Assembly: GCF_937871615.1 (NCBI RefSeq)
Contig: NZ_CALMPA010000020.1
Location: forward strand, 62,001-126,000
From: an uncultured Sphingomonas sp.
GTDB taxonomy: Bacteria > Pseudomonadota > Alphaproteobacteria > Sphingomonadales > Sphingomonadaceae
Direction: 5' to 3'
DNA: 64,000 bases
The notes under the pieces are model-generated. The model had not been told where the DNA came from and ran no database searches. It saw nothing but the letters and a program-made list of their open reading frames with translations. Of the stretch, positions 55,220 to 64,000 are shown piece by piece. The translations under genes were made by a program, and so were the position numbers. Every line of letters starts with the position of its first letter. Position 1 is the first letter of the stretch.

Positions 55220-55248
55220 TTGCGACCGCCCCACGCCCCGCCTAAGGT
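55220..55248 (+). promoter_or_regulatory. Candidate promoter of pyrH
   Basis: -35 TTGCGA (55220-55225), spacer 17, -10 TAAGGT (55243-55248). It would give a 25-base leader before the pyrH ATG. Confidence 0.5.
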
Positions 55249-55280
55249 TCGGCGCCTTGTCTCCAGCAGCTTCGGAACGC

Positions 55281-56012
55281 ATGACCCGCCCACACTATAA
55301 ACGCATCCTCCTGAAACTTTCGGGCGAAGTCCTGATGGGAGAGGGAGGCAAGACGATAGACCCGGAAGTCACCGCGCGCGTGGCGGAGGAGATCGCGGGC
55401 GTTAAGGCTGAGGGATACGAATTGTGCGTCGTGGTCGGCGGCGGCAATATCTTTCGCGGGCTTGCCGCTGCGGCGCAGGGCTTCGAGCGCGGCACCGCGG
55501 ATTATATGGGAATGCTCGCCACGGTGATGAACGCGCTCGCCGTGCAGAACGCGCTGGAGCAGATCGGCGTCGATACGCGCGTCCAGTCCGCGATCCCGAT
55601 GCAGTCGGTGTGCGAGCCTTTCATCCGCCGCCGTGCCGAGCGACATCTGGAAAAGGGCCGGGTCGTGATCTTCGCGGCGGGCGTCGGCTCGCCGTTCTTC
55701 ACCACGGACAGCGGCGCTGCCTTGCGCGCGGCGGAATTGAATTGCGACGCCTTGTTCAAGGGCACCTCGGTCGATGGCGTCTATGATGCCGATCCCAAGA
55801 AGGTGAAAACGGCAAAGCGTTATGAAACCGTGAGTTATGACACGGTGCTTTCAAAGAATCTGAAAGTTATGGACGCAAGCGCGGTCGCGCTGTGCCGAGA
55901 CAGCAATATCCCGATCGTCGTCTTCAACATCCGCGAGCATGGCAATTTCGCCGCCGTGCTGCGCGGTGAGGGCGTGTCGACGGTCGTTCGCAACGAACAG
56001 GAGACAAAGTGA
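55281..56012 (+). CDS. pyrH: UMP kinase
   Basis: A 243-residue hexameric UMP kinase. [36 protein letters not shown] and [19 protein letters not shown] are all typical. Stop overlaps frr by TGATG. It sits between tsf and frr in the conserved order. Confidence 0.97.
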   Translation: MTRPHYKRILLKLSGEVLMGEGGKTIDPEVTARVAEEIAGVKAEGYELCVVVGGGNIFRGLAAAAQGFERGTADYMGMLATVMNALAVQNALEQIGVDTRVQSAIPMQSVCEPFIRRRAERHLEKGRVVIFAAGVGSPFFTTDSGAALRAAELNCDALFKGTSVDGVYDADPKKVKTAKRYETVSYDTVLSKNLKVMDASAVALCRDSNIPIVVFNIREHGNFAAVLRGEGVSTVVRNEQETK

Positions 56013-56569
56013 TGGCGGCCTATGACAAGGCGGATCTGGAACGCCGTATGCACGGCGCGGTGGAATCGCTGAAGGGTGATCTCAGCGGTCTGCGGACTGG
56101 CCGCGCCTCCGTTTCGTTGCTCGATCCGGTGACGGTTGAGGTCTATGGCGCCCATATGCCGCTCAATCAGGTGGCGACCGTTTCCGCGCCGGAACCGCGC
56201 ATGTTGTCGGTGCAGGTGTGGGACAAGTCGAACGTCGGCCCGGTCGAAAAGGCGATCCGCTCGGCGGGGCTTGGCCTCAATCCGATCAACGACGGGCAGA
56301 CGCTGCGCCTGCCGATCCCCGATCTGACCGAGGAACGCCGCAAGGAACTTGCGAAGCTTGCCGGGCAATATGCTGAAAAGGCGCGCGTTGCCGTGCGCAA
56401 CGTGCGTCGCGACGGGATGGATGCGCTCAAGACCGACGAGAAGAAGGGCGTGTTCGGCGAGGACGATCGCAAGCGCCACGAAACCGAGGTGCAGAAGCTG
56501 ACCGACAGCACGATCGCCGATATTGATGCGACGGCGGCGTCGAAGGAAAAGGAAATCCTCGGCAAGTGA
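56012..56569 (+). CDS. frr: Ribosome recycling factor
   Basis: A 185-residue factor that splits post-termination ribosomes with [23 protein letters not shown] and the C-terminal helix with [22 protein letters not shown] are standard. ATG at 56012 overlaps the pyrH stop; CAGGAG lies 8 bases upstream. Confidence 0.97.
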   Translation: MAAYDKADLERRMHGAVESLKGDLSGLRTGRASVSLLDPVTVEVYGAHMPLNQVATVSAPEPRMLSVQVWDKSNVGPVEKAIRSAGLGLNPINDGQTLRLPIPDLTEERRKELAKLAGQYAEKARVAVRNVRRDGMDALKTDEKKGVFGEDDRKRHETEVQKLTDSTIADIDATAASKEKEILGK

Positions 56570-56606
56570 TCGTGCGTTCCGGCCCGGTTTCAATCAGGTG
56601 GTTTCG

Positions 56607-57338
56607 GTGAGCAGCGCCCCTGCTCTCGCGAGCGGCGGCGCCGTGCTGCCCCGCCATGTCGCGATCATCATGGACGGCAACGGGCGCTGGGCGAAGAAGC
56701 GTTTCCTGCCGCGCGTCGCCGGGCACCGCGCGGGCGTGGAGGCCGTGCGCGCGGTCAGCCGCGCCGCGCGCGCGATGGGGATCGAGGCGCTGACGCTTTA
56801 TGCCTTCTCCAGCGAGAACTGGCGGCGGCCGGAGGAGGAGGTGGGCGACCTCATGGGTCTGCTGCGCCTGTTCATCCGCTCCGATCTGGCGGAGCTGGTG
56901 CGCGAGAATGTCCGCCTGCGCGTGATCGGCGATTTCCGGCGCTTTCCGGGCGACGTGGTGAGCCTGATCGACGATGCGATCGGGCGCACCGCGGGGAATA
57001 CCGGCCCGTTGCTGGTGATCGCGCTCAATTATGGCGGGCAGGCGGAATTGACCGCCGTGGCGCAGCGGCTGGCCGCGCGCGCGGTCGCGGGTGAACTCGA
57101 TCCAGCGGCGATCGACGTGGGCACGATCGAGGCCGAACTGGAGACGCGCGAGCTTCCCCCGCTCGATCTGCTGATCCGCACTTCGGGCGAGCATCGTCTC
57201 TCCAATTTCCTGCTGTGGCAGGCGGCCTATGCCGAATTGCTGTTCGTCGATGCGCTATGGCCTGATTTCGGCGCAACCGAGCTTGAGGCGGCGGTGGCCG
57301 ATTTCGGGCGGCGCCAGCGGCGGTTCGGGGGCTTGTGA
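56607..57338 (+). CDS. uppS: Undecaprenyl diphosphate synthase
   Basis: A 243-residue cis-prenyltransferase making the carrier lipid for peptidoglycan and O-antigen. Catalytic Asp23 in IIMDGNGRWAKKR, GHRAGVE and the late RTSGEHRLSNFLLWQAAYAEL. GTG 56607 is taken as start because AGGTGG lies upstream and the family begins here. Confidence 0.95.
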   Translation: MSSAPALASGGAVLPRHVAIIMDGNGRWAKKRFLPRVAGHRAGVEAVRAVSRAARAMGIEALTLYAFSSENWRRPEEEVGDLMGLLRLFIRSDLAELVRENVRLRVIGDFRRFPGDVVSLIDDAIGRTAGNTGPLLVIALNYGGQAELTAVAQRLAARAVAGELDPAAIDVGTIEAELETRELPPLDLLIRTSGEHRLSNFLLWQAAYAELLFVDALWPDFGATELEAAVADFGRRQRRFGGL

Positions 57339-58126
57339 CGGCGGGCAACTCCGACCTGCCGAAGCGGGCGCTGGCCGGCGTCGTGATGATCGGTGTCGCG
57401 CTTGGCGCGCTGCTGCTTGGAGGCATCGCCTTCTGGTTGCTGGCGGTGATCGGCGCGCTGGTGATGCTGTCGGAATGGGGCGGGCTCCACGGCGCCTCGG
57501 CGCGCGAGACGCGGCTGGCGCAATTCGCGCTTTCCGTGCCGCTTGCGACCATGGCGCCGGCATCGCTGACGATCGTGCCGCATGACTTTTTCTCGCTTGG
57601 CCTGATCGGCGGCGCGGCGTTTTTCATCATCATCGTCACGCGGCGACCGCAATTGGCGACCGGCGTGATCTATTGCGGCCTCCCGGTGCTCGCGCTGGTG
57701 TTCATCCGCCACCAGCGTGAAGGGATCGTCTTCACGCTCTGGGCGCTGGCGCTGGTCTGGGCATGCGACATCGGCGCCTATTTCGCGGGGCGCGCGATCG
57801 GCGGGCCGAAGCTCGCGCCCGCGATCAGCCCGAACAAGACCTGGGCTGGCCTGATCGGTGGCGTCGTCGCCGCGAGCGCGTTGGCGATCTTCATGCACTG
57901 GCAATATGGCCTGCCCTGGCGGATGACGCTCGCCACGCCGGTGCTGGCGGTGTTGGCGCAGGGCGGCGATCTCTATGAAAGCTGGCTCAAGCGGCGCGCG
58001 GGCGTGAAGGATTCGGGCACGCTCATTCCGGGGCACGGCGGGGTAATGGATCGTCTCGACGGGCTGGTGCCGGTGGCGCCGGTCGCCGCCTTCCTCATCG
58101 CGCTGCCGCGCTTTTATCCGTCATGA
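57335..58126 (+). CDS. cdsA: Phosphatidate cytidylyltransferase
   Basis: A 263-residue membrane enzyme forming CDP-diacylglycerol, substrate of pssA. Eight or so helices; signature KRRAGVKDSGTLIPGHGGVMDRLDG near the C-terminus. Begins at GTG overlapping uppS stop; ends with ATGA overlap with dxr. Confidence 0.96.
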   Translation: MTAGNSDLPKRALAGVVMIGVALGALLLGGIAFWLLAVIGALVMLSEWGGLHGASARETRLAQFALSVPLATMAPASLTIVPHDFFSLGLIGGAAFFIIIVTRRPQLATGVIYCGLPVLALVFIRHQREGIVFTLWALALVWACDIGAYFAGRAIGGPKLAPAISPNKTWAGLIGGVVAASALAIFMHWQYGLPWRMTLATPVLAVLAQGGDLYESWLKRRAGVKDSGTLIPGHGGVMDRLDGLVPVAPVAAFLIALPRFYPS

Positions 58127-59280
58127 AAAAGGTCACGATCCTTGGCGCGACAGGCTCCGTCGGCACGTCGACGCTGGACCTGATCGAGCGAGCGCCCGAG
58201 CAGTTTCACGTCGTGGCGCTGACCGCCAATCGCGACGTGGCGAAGCTTGCCGCCGCAGCGATTCGCACCCGCGCCGAACGCGCCGTCGTCGCCGACGAAG
58301 CCTGCCTGCCCGCGCTGCGCGAGGCACTGGCCGGCACGGGGATCGTCGCGGCGGGCGGCGCGGCGGCGGTGTGCGAGGCGGCGTCGCTGGGGGCGGACGT
58401 TACGGTCGCGGCGATCGTCGGTTGCGCGGGGCTGAAACCCGTGATGGCCGCGATCCGCGCTGGCGGCACGATCGCGCTCGCCAACAAGGAAGCGCTGGTT
58501 TCCGCGGGTGACGTGATGAAGGCGGCGATCGCCGATCATGGCGCGACGCTGCTGCCGGTCGATAGCGAGCATAACGCGATTTTTCAGTGTTTCGACGCGC
58601 GGCTGGCGCACCGGGTTCGCCGCATCATCCTGACCGCGAGTGGCGGCCCGTTTCGGGACCGTTCGCTTGCCGAAATGGCCGCGATCACCCCGGCGCAGGC
58701 GGTGGCGCACCCCAATTGGTCGATGGGCGCGAAAATCTCGGTCGATTCGGCGACGATGATGAACAAGGGGCTGGAACTGATCGAGGCGTTTCACCTCTTT
58801 CCGCTCTGGCATGAGCAGATCGACATCGTGGTACATCGCCAGTCCGTGATCCACTCGATGGTGGAATATGTCGACGGGTCGACACTGGCGCAGCTCGGCA
58901 CGCCCGATATGCGCACGCCGATCGCCTATGCGCTGGCTTGGCCGGATCGGATGGCGACGCCGGGCGAACCGCTGGATCTGGCGCGGATCGGGCGGCTCGA
59001 TTTCGAAGCGCCTGATGTCGCGCGATTTCCCGCGCTCGCGCTGGCGCGCCTGGCGCTGGAGGCGGGCGGCGCACGCCCGGCGATCCTCAACGCGGCGAAC
59101 GAAGTGGCCGTTGCGGCCTTTCTCGATGGCCGTGCCGGGTTCCTCGAAATTGCCGCAATCGTTGACGATACGTTGCAACGCTTCGATCCGCCCGCGCCTG
59201 AAACGCTCGACGCGGTGCTTGATATCGACCGCGAGGCGCGGCGATTGGCGGTGGAGCGGGTGAGGGAACGCGTCGCTTGA
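58123..59280 (+). CDS. dxr: 1-deoxy-D-xylulose 5-phosphate reductoisomerase
   Basis: A 385-residue enzyme of the MEP pathway. GATGSVGTSTLDLI NADPH loop, NKEALV, and the active-site loop PNWSMGAKISVDSATMMNKGLE are present. With ispDF at 25659 and uppS nearby, precursor and carrier synthesis sit together. Stop overlaps rseP start. Confidence 0.97.
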   Translation: MKKVTILGATGSVGTSTLDLIERAPEQFHVVALTANRDVAKLAAAAIRTRAERAVVADEACLPALREALAGTGIVAAGGAAAVCEAASLGADVTVAAIVGCAGLKPVMAAIRAGGTIALANKEALVSAGDVMKAAIADHGATLLPVDSEHNAIFQCFDARLAHRVRRIILTASGGPFRDRSLAEMAAITPAQAVAHPNWSMGAKISVDSATMMNKGLELIEAFHLFPLWHEQIDIVVHRQSVIHSMVEYVDGSTLAQLGTPDMRTPIAYALAWPDRMATPGEPLDLARIGRLDFEAPDVARFPALALARLALEAGGARPAILNAANEVAVAAFLDGRAGFLEIAAIVDDTLQRFDPPAPETLDAVLDIDREARRLAVERVRERVA

Positions 59281-60410
59281 TCCAGACTCCGGGCTTCCTG
59301 CTGACGCTGCTGGCATTCGTGCTGGTGATCGGGCCGCTCGTGTTCGTGCACGAGATGGGGCATTATCTCGCGGCGCGCGTCTTCGGTGTGAAATCGGATG
59401 CGTTTTCGATCGGCTTCGGTCGGGAAATCGCCGGCTGGACCGATCGGCGTGGCACGCGCTGGAAGATCGGCTGGCTGCCGCTTGGCGGTTATGTCCGCTT
59501 CGCGGGAGACATGAGCGTGGTCAGCCAGCCCTCGGTCGAGTGGCTGGCGTTGCCGGCGGAGGAGCGTCAACGCACCTTTCAGGCCAAGCCGGTGTGGCAG
59601 CGCGCGATCATCGTCGCCGCCGGGCCGTTCGTGAATTTCCTCGCCGCGATCCTGATCCTCGCCGGATTCGCGATGGCTTATGGCGATAGCGTGACCCCGA
59701 CGACCGTGGGCGCCACGGTGCCGGGATCGGTCGCGGCGAAGGCGGGGCTGGCGCCCGGCGATCGCATCACCGCGCTGGGCGGTCGTTTCGTCGAAACCTT
59801 CGACGACATGGTCCGCTATGTGAAGATCCGCCCCGGTGAGGCGATCCGCGTCGATTTCGTTCGCGATGGCGCGGCGCGTTCCATGGCCGTGACGGTTGGC
59901 GAGTTGCATCAGCGTGATCGGTTCGGCAACGATTTTCGTGTCGGGCTGCTCGGCGTGGTGCCGACCACCCCCGTTTTCCGGCAGGTCGGCCCGCTGGAGG
60001 CGCCGCTGGTCGCTGTGCGGCAGACGCGCGATATCGTTTCGATGATGGTGGAAACGGTCGGGCAGGTCGTGTCGGGCCGCCGCTCGGTGAAGGAACTGGG
60101 TGGTCCGCTGTCGATCGCAAAGGTTTCGGGCGAGCAGATCACGCTGGGGCCGGAGGCGTTTGTTTTCCTGATCGCGCTCGTGTCGATCAATCTAGGGTTC
60201 ATCAATCTGCTGCCAGTTCCGATGCTGGATGGCGGACACCTGCTTTTCTATGCCATCGAGGCGGTGCGGCGCAGGCCGGTGGAACCGGAGGTGCAGGAAT
60301 GGGCCTATCGTGGTGGACTGGCGGCGATTCTTGCGCTGATGCTGCTGGTTACGTTCAATGATCTGGGCAATTTGGGCCTGTGGCGCAGCCTCGCCGGCTT
60401 GATCGGTTGA
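59277..60410 (+). CDS. rseP: RIP metalloprotease RseP
   Basis: A 377-residue site-2 protease in the inner membrane that releases sigma factors from anti-sigma proteins. HEMGH (25-29) zinc site, PDZ domain (about 125-200) and NLLPVPMLDGGHLLFY. Begins at TTG inside the dxr stop. Directly precedes bamA. Confidence 0.95.
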   Translation: MIQTPGFLLTLLAFVLVIGPLVFVHEMGHYLAARVFGVKSDAFSIGFGREIAGWTDRRGTRWKIGWLPLGGYVRFAGDMSVVSQPSVEWLALPAEERQRTFQAKPVWQRAIIVAAGPFVNFLAAILILAGFAMAYGDSVTPTTVGATVPGSVAAKAGLAPGDRITALGGRFVETFDDMVRYVKIRPGEAIRVDFVRDGAARSMAVTVGELHQRDRFGNDFRVGLLGVVPTTPVFRQVGPLEAPLVAVRQTRDIVSMMVETVGQVVSGRRSVKELGGPLSIAKVSGEQITLGPEAFVFLIALVSINLGFINLLPVPMLDGGHLLFYAIEAVRRRPVEPEVQEWAYRGGLAAILALMLLVTFNDLGNLGLWRSLAGLIG

Positions 60411-60459
60411 CCAAGGTGGGGCAGGGCGCGCGGCACGCGGTCGATAAGGGTGTGGATTG

Positions 60460-63207
60460 GTGACGGCTTTGACTATTACTCTGCGCCCGCAATCGGTGGC
60501 GTTGCTCCTCGCCGGGTCGATGCTCGCGGGAGTGCCGATCGCGGCGTCCGCGCAAGCCGCGTCGCCCAAAGCATCGGCGGCCAAGCCGGCGCCCGCGGCA
60601 AATGCGCCCGTCGCAGCGCCGACGGTGACGACCGCTCCCGCCGCCACGCCGCCGGTGGTACGCACGATCCGTTCGTTGCGGGTCGATGGCTCGCAGCGCA
60701 TCGAGCCCGAGACCGTGCTGAGCTATACCAAGCTTCGCATCGGTGAGCCTTATACAAACGAGACGCTCGATCAGGCGATCAAGGATCTCTACGCCAGCGA
60801 TTTGTTCGCCGACGTTACCGTGGCGGGTGCTGAGACCGGCGATATCGTGCTGCGCGTGCGCGAAAACCCGATCATCAACCGGGTGATCCTTGAAGGCAAC
60901 AAGCGCCTGAAGGAAGACAAGATCACCAAGGAGATCAAGCTCAAGCCGCGCCAGATATTCACCCGCACTGCCGTGCGGCAAGACGTGGCGCGGATCATCG
61001 AGCTTTATCGCCGTCAGGGTCGCTTCGCGGCCAGCGTCGATCCGAAGATGGTCAACCTCGACCAGAACCGCGTCGATGTCGTGTTCGAGATCAGCGAGGG
61101 GCCGAAATCCAAGGTCCGCCAGATCAACATCATCGGCAATGAGGTGTTCTCGGACGACAAGCTTCGGTCGCAGATGGTGACCAAGCAGTCGCGTTTCTTC
61201 CGCTTCATGTCGTCGAACACATCCTACGATCAGGATCGGATGGCGTATGACCAGCAGAAGCTGCGCCAGTTCTACCTGACCAACGGCTATGCCGATTTCC
61301 GCGTCACCAGCGCGGTGGCCGAACTGACGCCGGATAAGCGCGATTTCATCATCACCTATGTCATGGAAGAAGGCCCGCGCTACAAGTTTGGCGACGTGAC
61401 GGTCGACAGTGATATCCGCGATTTCGACAACAAGCGCATGGCGAGCACGCTCTCGATCAAGAAGGGCGATTGGTATGACGCGAAAAAGGTCGAGGACACG
61501 GTCGACAGCCTGAGCCAGACGGCGGGCCTGTTCGGCTATGCCTTCACCGACGTGAACCCCGAATTCCAGCGCGATCGCGACGCGCTGACCATGTCGATCA
61601 ATTTCCACATCGGCCAGGCGCAGCGCACCTATGTCGAGCGGGTGGAGATCACCGGCAATACGCAGACGCAGGACAAGGTGATCCGGCGCGAGGTTCGCCT
61701 TGCGGAGGGCGATGCGTTCAACAGCTTCCAGGTGAAGCGTTCGACGGACCGCATCAACAGCCTGGGCTATTTCCAGGACAAGTTCGAGATCAAGCAGACG
61801 CCGGGCTCCGTATCCGATCGCGTGGTGCTTGAGGCGAACGTCGAGGAAAGAGCCACCGGTCAGTTGCAGCTTTCGGCCGGTTATTCGAGCCTTGAACGGT
61901 TCATCATCCAGGCGAACATCACCCAATCGAATTTCCGCGGCAAGGCGCAGGAGCTTCGCGCGGGCGTCAATTATTCGGCTTATTCCAAATCGGTGGAGCT
62001 TGGCTTCACCGAGCCATATCTGTTCGACAAGAATATCGCGCTGGGCGTGGACCTGTTCCGGCGTGATTATAACGCGTTCAATTATCTCGGCACCAATCGC
62101 CAGACGACCTATAGCCAGACATCGACCGGCTTCCAGGTGCGCGCGGGCGTGCCGCTCACCGAATATTGGTCGCTCTCCGGGCGTTATGGCCTGTCCTACG
62201 ATCAGGTGGGGCTGGATCAGACGACCTTCTATACGAACGGCGTGTGCGATCCGCTGAAGGCGGGGCGCTATCTTTGCGATTCGCTCGGCAACCGGCTCAC
62301 GTCGTCGGTCGGCTATTCGCTGATCTACAACAGCCTCAACAGCCGCCTGCGCCCGACGGCGGGCACGCGCTTCTCGTTCAGCCAGGATTTTGCCGGGCTG
62401 GGCGGTGATGTGCGCTATATCCGCACGCGGGCGGAAGGCGCGAAATATTGGGGTGTCGGCAAGGGCTTCGTCCTGTCGGTGGTCGGCGAGGGCGGCTTCA
62501 TCAAGTCGCTGGAAAAGAGCCGTGGGCCGGGCATTGATTCGGTGCGCATCACCGATCGCTTCTATCTGGGCGAGCCGCAGTTCCGCGGCTTCGACATTCG
62601 TGGCGTCGGCCCGCGCGTGCTGCGGCAATATTATACGACCGATTCCAGCGGCAAACAGGTGCTGGTCACCGACAGGAATCAGGTCGTCGACGATGCGCTG
62701 GGCGGCAATGCTTATTATCTCGGGCGGCTTGAGCTAGAGCTTCCGCTCGGTTCCGGCGCGCGCGAACTGGGCTTGCGCCCCTCGATCTATATTCAGGCCG
62801 GCAGCCTGTGGAGCATCAAGGAGCCGCTGAAAACCGCGACCTTCCCGGTCGCGCCGGACGGCACCGTGCTGCCGCTGCCGCAGATGGACGCCAATCAACA
62901 TGCGCTCTACAGCTACACGCTGGCGAGCGGCGCCGTCGCCACCACCACCTGCGCGGCTGGCCTGCCGGGGCCGAGCGGGAAGTTCGGCGATTGCAACGGC
63001 ATCATCCCGAACAGCGCGCTGATCGCGTCGCAGCCGTTCCTGGAAACCTTTTATGGCGGGTCCGCCAAACCGCGCCTGTCGATCGGTTTCGGCGTGAACT
63101 GGACTTCGCCGTTCGGCCCGCTCCGCATTGATGTTGCCAAGGCGCTGGTTACCCAGCCCGGCGACGACAAGAAGCTCGTAACTTTCAACGTAGGGACCCA
63201 GTTCTGA
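60460..63207 (+). CDS. bamA: Outer membrane protein assembly factor BamA
   Basis: A 915-residue outer-membrane insertase. Signal peptide to about residue 33 (AASAQ), a Pro/Ala-rich stretch (about 34-68), five POTRA domains (about 68-480), and the beta-barrel with the lid motif FRGFDIRG. The start is GTG 60460; TTG 60457 is possible. Followed by ompH with a TGATG overlap. Confidence 0.96.
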   Translation: MTALTITLRPQSVALLLAGSMLAGVPIAASAQAASPKASAAKPAPAANAPVAAPTVTTAPAATPPVVRTIRSLRVDGSQRIEPETVLSYTKLRIGEPYTNETLDQAIKDLYASDLFADVTVAGAETGDIVLRVRENPIINRVILEGNKRLKEDKITKEIKLKPRQIFTRTAVRQDVARIIELYRRQGRFAASVDPKMVNLDQNRVDVVFEISEGPKSKVRQINIIGNEVFSDDKLRSQMVTKQSRFFRFMSSNTSYDQDRMAYDQQKLRQFYLTNGYADFRVTSAVAELTPDKRDFIITYVMEEGPRYKFGDVTVDSDIRDFDNKRMASTLSIKKGDWYDAKKVEDTVDSLSQTAGLFGYAFTDVNPEFQRDRDALTMSINFHIGQAQRTYVERVEITGNTQTQDKVIRREVRLAEGDAFNSFQVKRSTDRINSLGYFQDKFEIKQTPGSVSDRVVLEANVEERATGQLQLSAGYSSLERFIIQANITQSNFRGKAQELRAGVNYSAYSKSVELGFTEPYLFDKNIALGVDLFRRDYNAFNYLGTNRQTTYSQTSTGFQVRAGVPLTEYWSLSGRYGLSYDQVGLDQTTFYTNGVCDPLKAGRYLCDSLGNRLTSSVGYSLIYNSLNSRLRPTAGTRFSFSQDFAGLGGDVRYIRTRAEGAKYWGVGKGFVLSVVGEGGFIKSLEKSRGPGIDSVRITDRFYLGEPQFRGFDIRGVGPRVLRQYYTTDSSGKQVLVTDRNQVVDDALGGNAYYLGRLELELPLGSGARELGLRPSIYIQAGSLWSIKEPLKTATFPVAPDGTVLPLPQMDANQHALYSYTLASGAVATTTCAAGLPGPSGKFGDCNGIIPNSALIASQPFLETFYGGSAKPRLSIGFGVNWTSPFGPLRIDVAKALVTQPGDDKKLVTFNVGTQF

Positions 63208-63854
63208 TGAATAGCACGAAGATCATGTTGATCGCCGCGTCGCTGGTGGCGCCGGGCGCACTTCTCGCGGGCGCGGCCCAGGCACAGGTCGGCGGGGTCG
63301 CGGTTGTGGATCCCGATGGCGCGGTAGCGGGCAGCAACGCGTGGAAAACGGCTGCCGGCCAGCTCCAGACCACCTACAAGGCCACGCTGGATCAGGCCGA
63401 AGCGCGTCGTCAGGCGATCTCGAACGAGCTTCAGCCGCTGGTGACCAAGCTGCAGAACGACCAGAAGGCGAATGTGGCGCAGGCGCAGCTTCAGACGCAG
63501 GTGCAGTCGATCCAGAGCAAGGAGCAGGCGGGGAACGCCGAGCTTCAGCGGATCACCATGCCCTATGCCCGCGCGCGCGCTTATGCGATCGAACAGATTC
63601 AGCATCAGTTGAAGGCGGCGATCGACGCAGCCGCGACGCGCAAGAAGGCCAGCATCGTGCTCGCCCCGAACGATGTGGTGCATCTCGATCCGGCGGGCGA
63701 CCTGACCGCTGACGTGACGACCGAGCTTAATCGCCTTGTTCCGAGCGTGAGCATCGCGCCGCCGGCGAACTGGCAGCCGGGCCAGCAGGGCCAGGCAGCG
63801 GCACCCGCCCCGGCGCCGGCGCCCGCCAACACGAAGCAGCCGCAGGGCCGGTGA
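63207..63854 (+). CDS. OmpH/Skp family periplasmic chaperone
   Basis: A 215-residue exported protein with signal peptide (AAQAQ) and a long alpha-helical coiled-coil body (about 50-150) with [21 protein letters not shown]-like heptads, as in Skp. A C-terminal Pro/Ala/Gln-rich tail is long. Lies between bamA and fabZ as in many Proteobacteria. Confidence 0.92.
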   Translation: MNSTKIMLIAASLVAPGALLAGAAQAQVGGVAVVDPDGAVAGSNAWKTAAGQLQTTYKATLDQAEARRQAISNELQPLVTKLQNDQKANVAQAQLQTQVQSIQSKEQAGNAELQRITMPYARARAYAIEQIQHQLKAAIDAAATRKKASIVLAPNDVVHLDPAGDLTADVTTELNRLVPSVSIAPPANWQPGQQGQAAAPAPAPAPANTKQPQGR

Positions 63855-64000
63855 GCCAGGCGGACGCAACGGGCGGGCCGATCGGCCCGCTCGATATCGG
63901 CCGGGTGATGGCGGCACTGCCGCATCGCTACCCGATGCTGCTGGTCGATCGCGTCGAGGAACTTGTCCTCGATCGGTCGATCGCGGCGATCAAGGCGGTG
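63851..64000 (+). CDS. fabZ: FabZ 3-hydroxyacyl-ACP dehydratase, cut by window edge
   Basis: The first 50 residues are present. The motif [12 protein letters not shown], which carries the catalytic His in a hotdog fold, is visible at about 24-35. Starts at GTG overlapping ompH stop. FabZ makes trans-2-enoyl-ACP in fatty acid and lipid A synthesis. Confidence 0.93.
   Translation, partial: MSQADATGGPIGPLDIGRVMAALPHRYPMLLVDRVEELVLDRSIAAIKAV

Overview
The window is a dense, GC-rich, chromosomal stretch from an alphaproteobacterium, most likely of the Sphingomonadaceae (Sphingomonas-like). The evidence is the fused IspDF enzyme, HdaA with a DUF2066-type neighbour, the order rpsB-tsf-pyrH-frr-uppS-cdsA-dxr-rseP-bamA-ompH-fabZ, a eukaryote-like NADP isocitrate dehydrogenase, and SOS boxes of the alphaproteobacterial form GTTC-N7-GTTC. 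Genes are packed with many 4-base ATGA/GTGA overlaps. There is no phage, IS element, CRISPR array or rRNA, and no gene-free stretch longer than 300 bases. One tRNA (Thr, TGT) is present.

Layout. 23-1691 (minus): four small overlapping membrane or stress-type genes (DUF883-like, holin-like, DUF3618-like, Ala-rich). 1826-3464: eno and ftsB. 3476-6074: an MFS exporter, a small WYL-like orphan behind a PhaR-type palindrome, and a glycine-zipper protein. 6164-8479: UvrD/PcrA helicase with an SOS box on its promoter. 8605-11051: small accessory genes, one of visibly different composition. 11036-18269: purN and purM (minus), then divergently DUF2066 protein, hdaA, ppk1 and ppx. 18276-24677: I78 inhibitor lipoprotein with rnd, aspS, ppk2, carbonic anhydrase, lipA and a COQ10/RatA protein. 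24605-26783: CinA, a secreted protein and ispDF. 27055-32257: MHS transporter, rsmD, rluB-type synthase, a response regulator, a small conserved protein and folC. 32281-36884 (minus): accD, trpA, trpB, trpF, pyrF and lapA-type, read lapA to folC. 36938-44943: patatin-like protein, an EEP-fold phosphatase/nuclease, tRNA-Thr, an RNase H-like protein, YjbR, a serine hydrolase, rarA, then PadR and DUF2218. 44940-51039: glycosyltransferase, KefB-type antiporter, flavin monooxygenase, a secreted protein and icd. 51181-52919: psd, pssA and a small convergent membrane gene. 53169-64000: the rpsB to fabZ cluster, with fabZ cut by the window edge.

How the genes work together. Three membrane-building themes recur: phospholipids (cdsA, pssA, psd, accD, fabZ), isoprenoid precursors and lipid carrier (ispDF, dxr, uppS), and outer-membrane assembly and envelope proteolysis (bamA, ompH, rseP). 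A second theme is polyphosphate: ppk1 and ppx are adjacent, and a PPK2-type kinase lies about 3.5 kb after ppx. Nucleotide, Trp and cofactor genes (purMN, pyrF, pyrH, trpFBA, folC, lipA) fill much of the rest.

Most interesting signal. Two perfect GTTC-N7-GTTC boxes stand in tandem at 52983-52997 and 53007-53021, upstream of a 77-residue, single-pass membrane protein (52686-52919, minus) that has a near-perfect Shine-Dalgarno sequence. A third perfect box overlaps the -10 of the UvrD-type helicase promoter, where SOS control is expected, so the motif is likely functional in this genome. I infer a LexA-controlled small membrane protein, possibly a division inhibitor by analogy with Caulobacter SidA. 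The sequence itself shows only the boxes, the ribosome binding site and the membrane segment.
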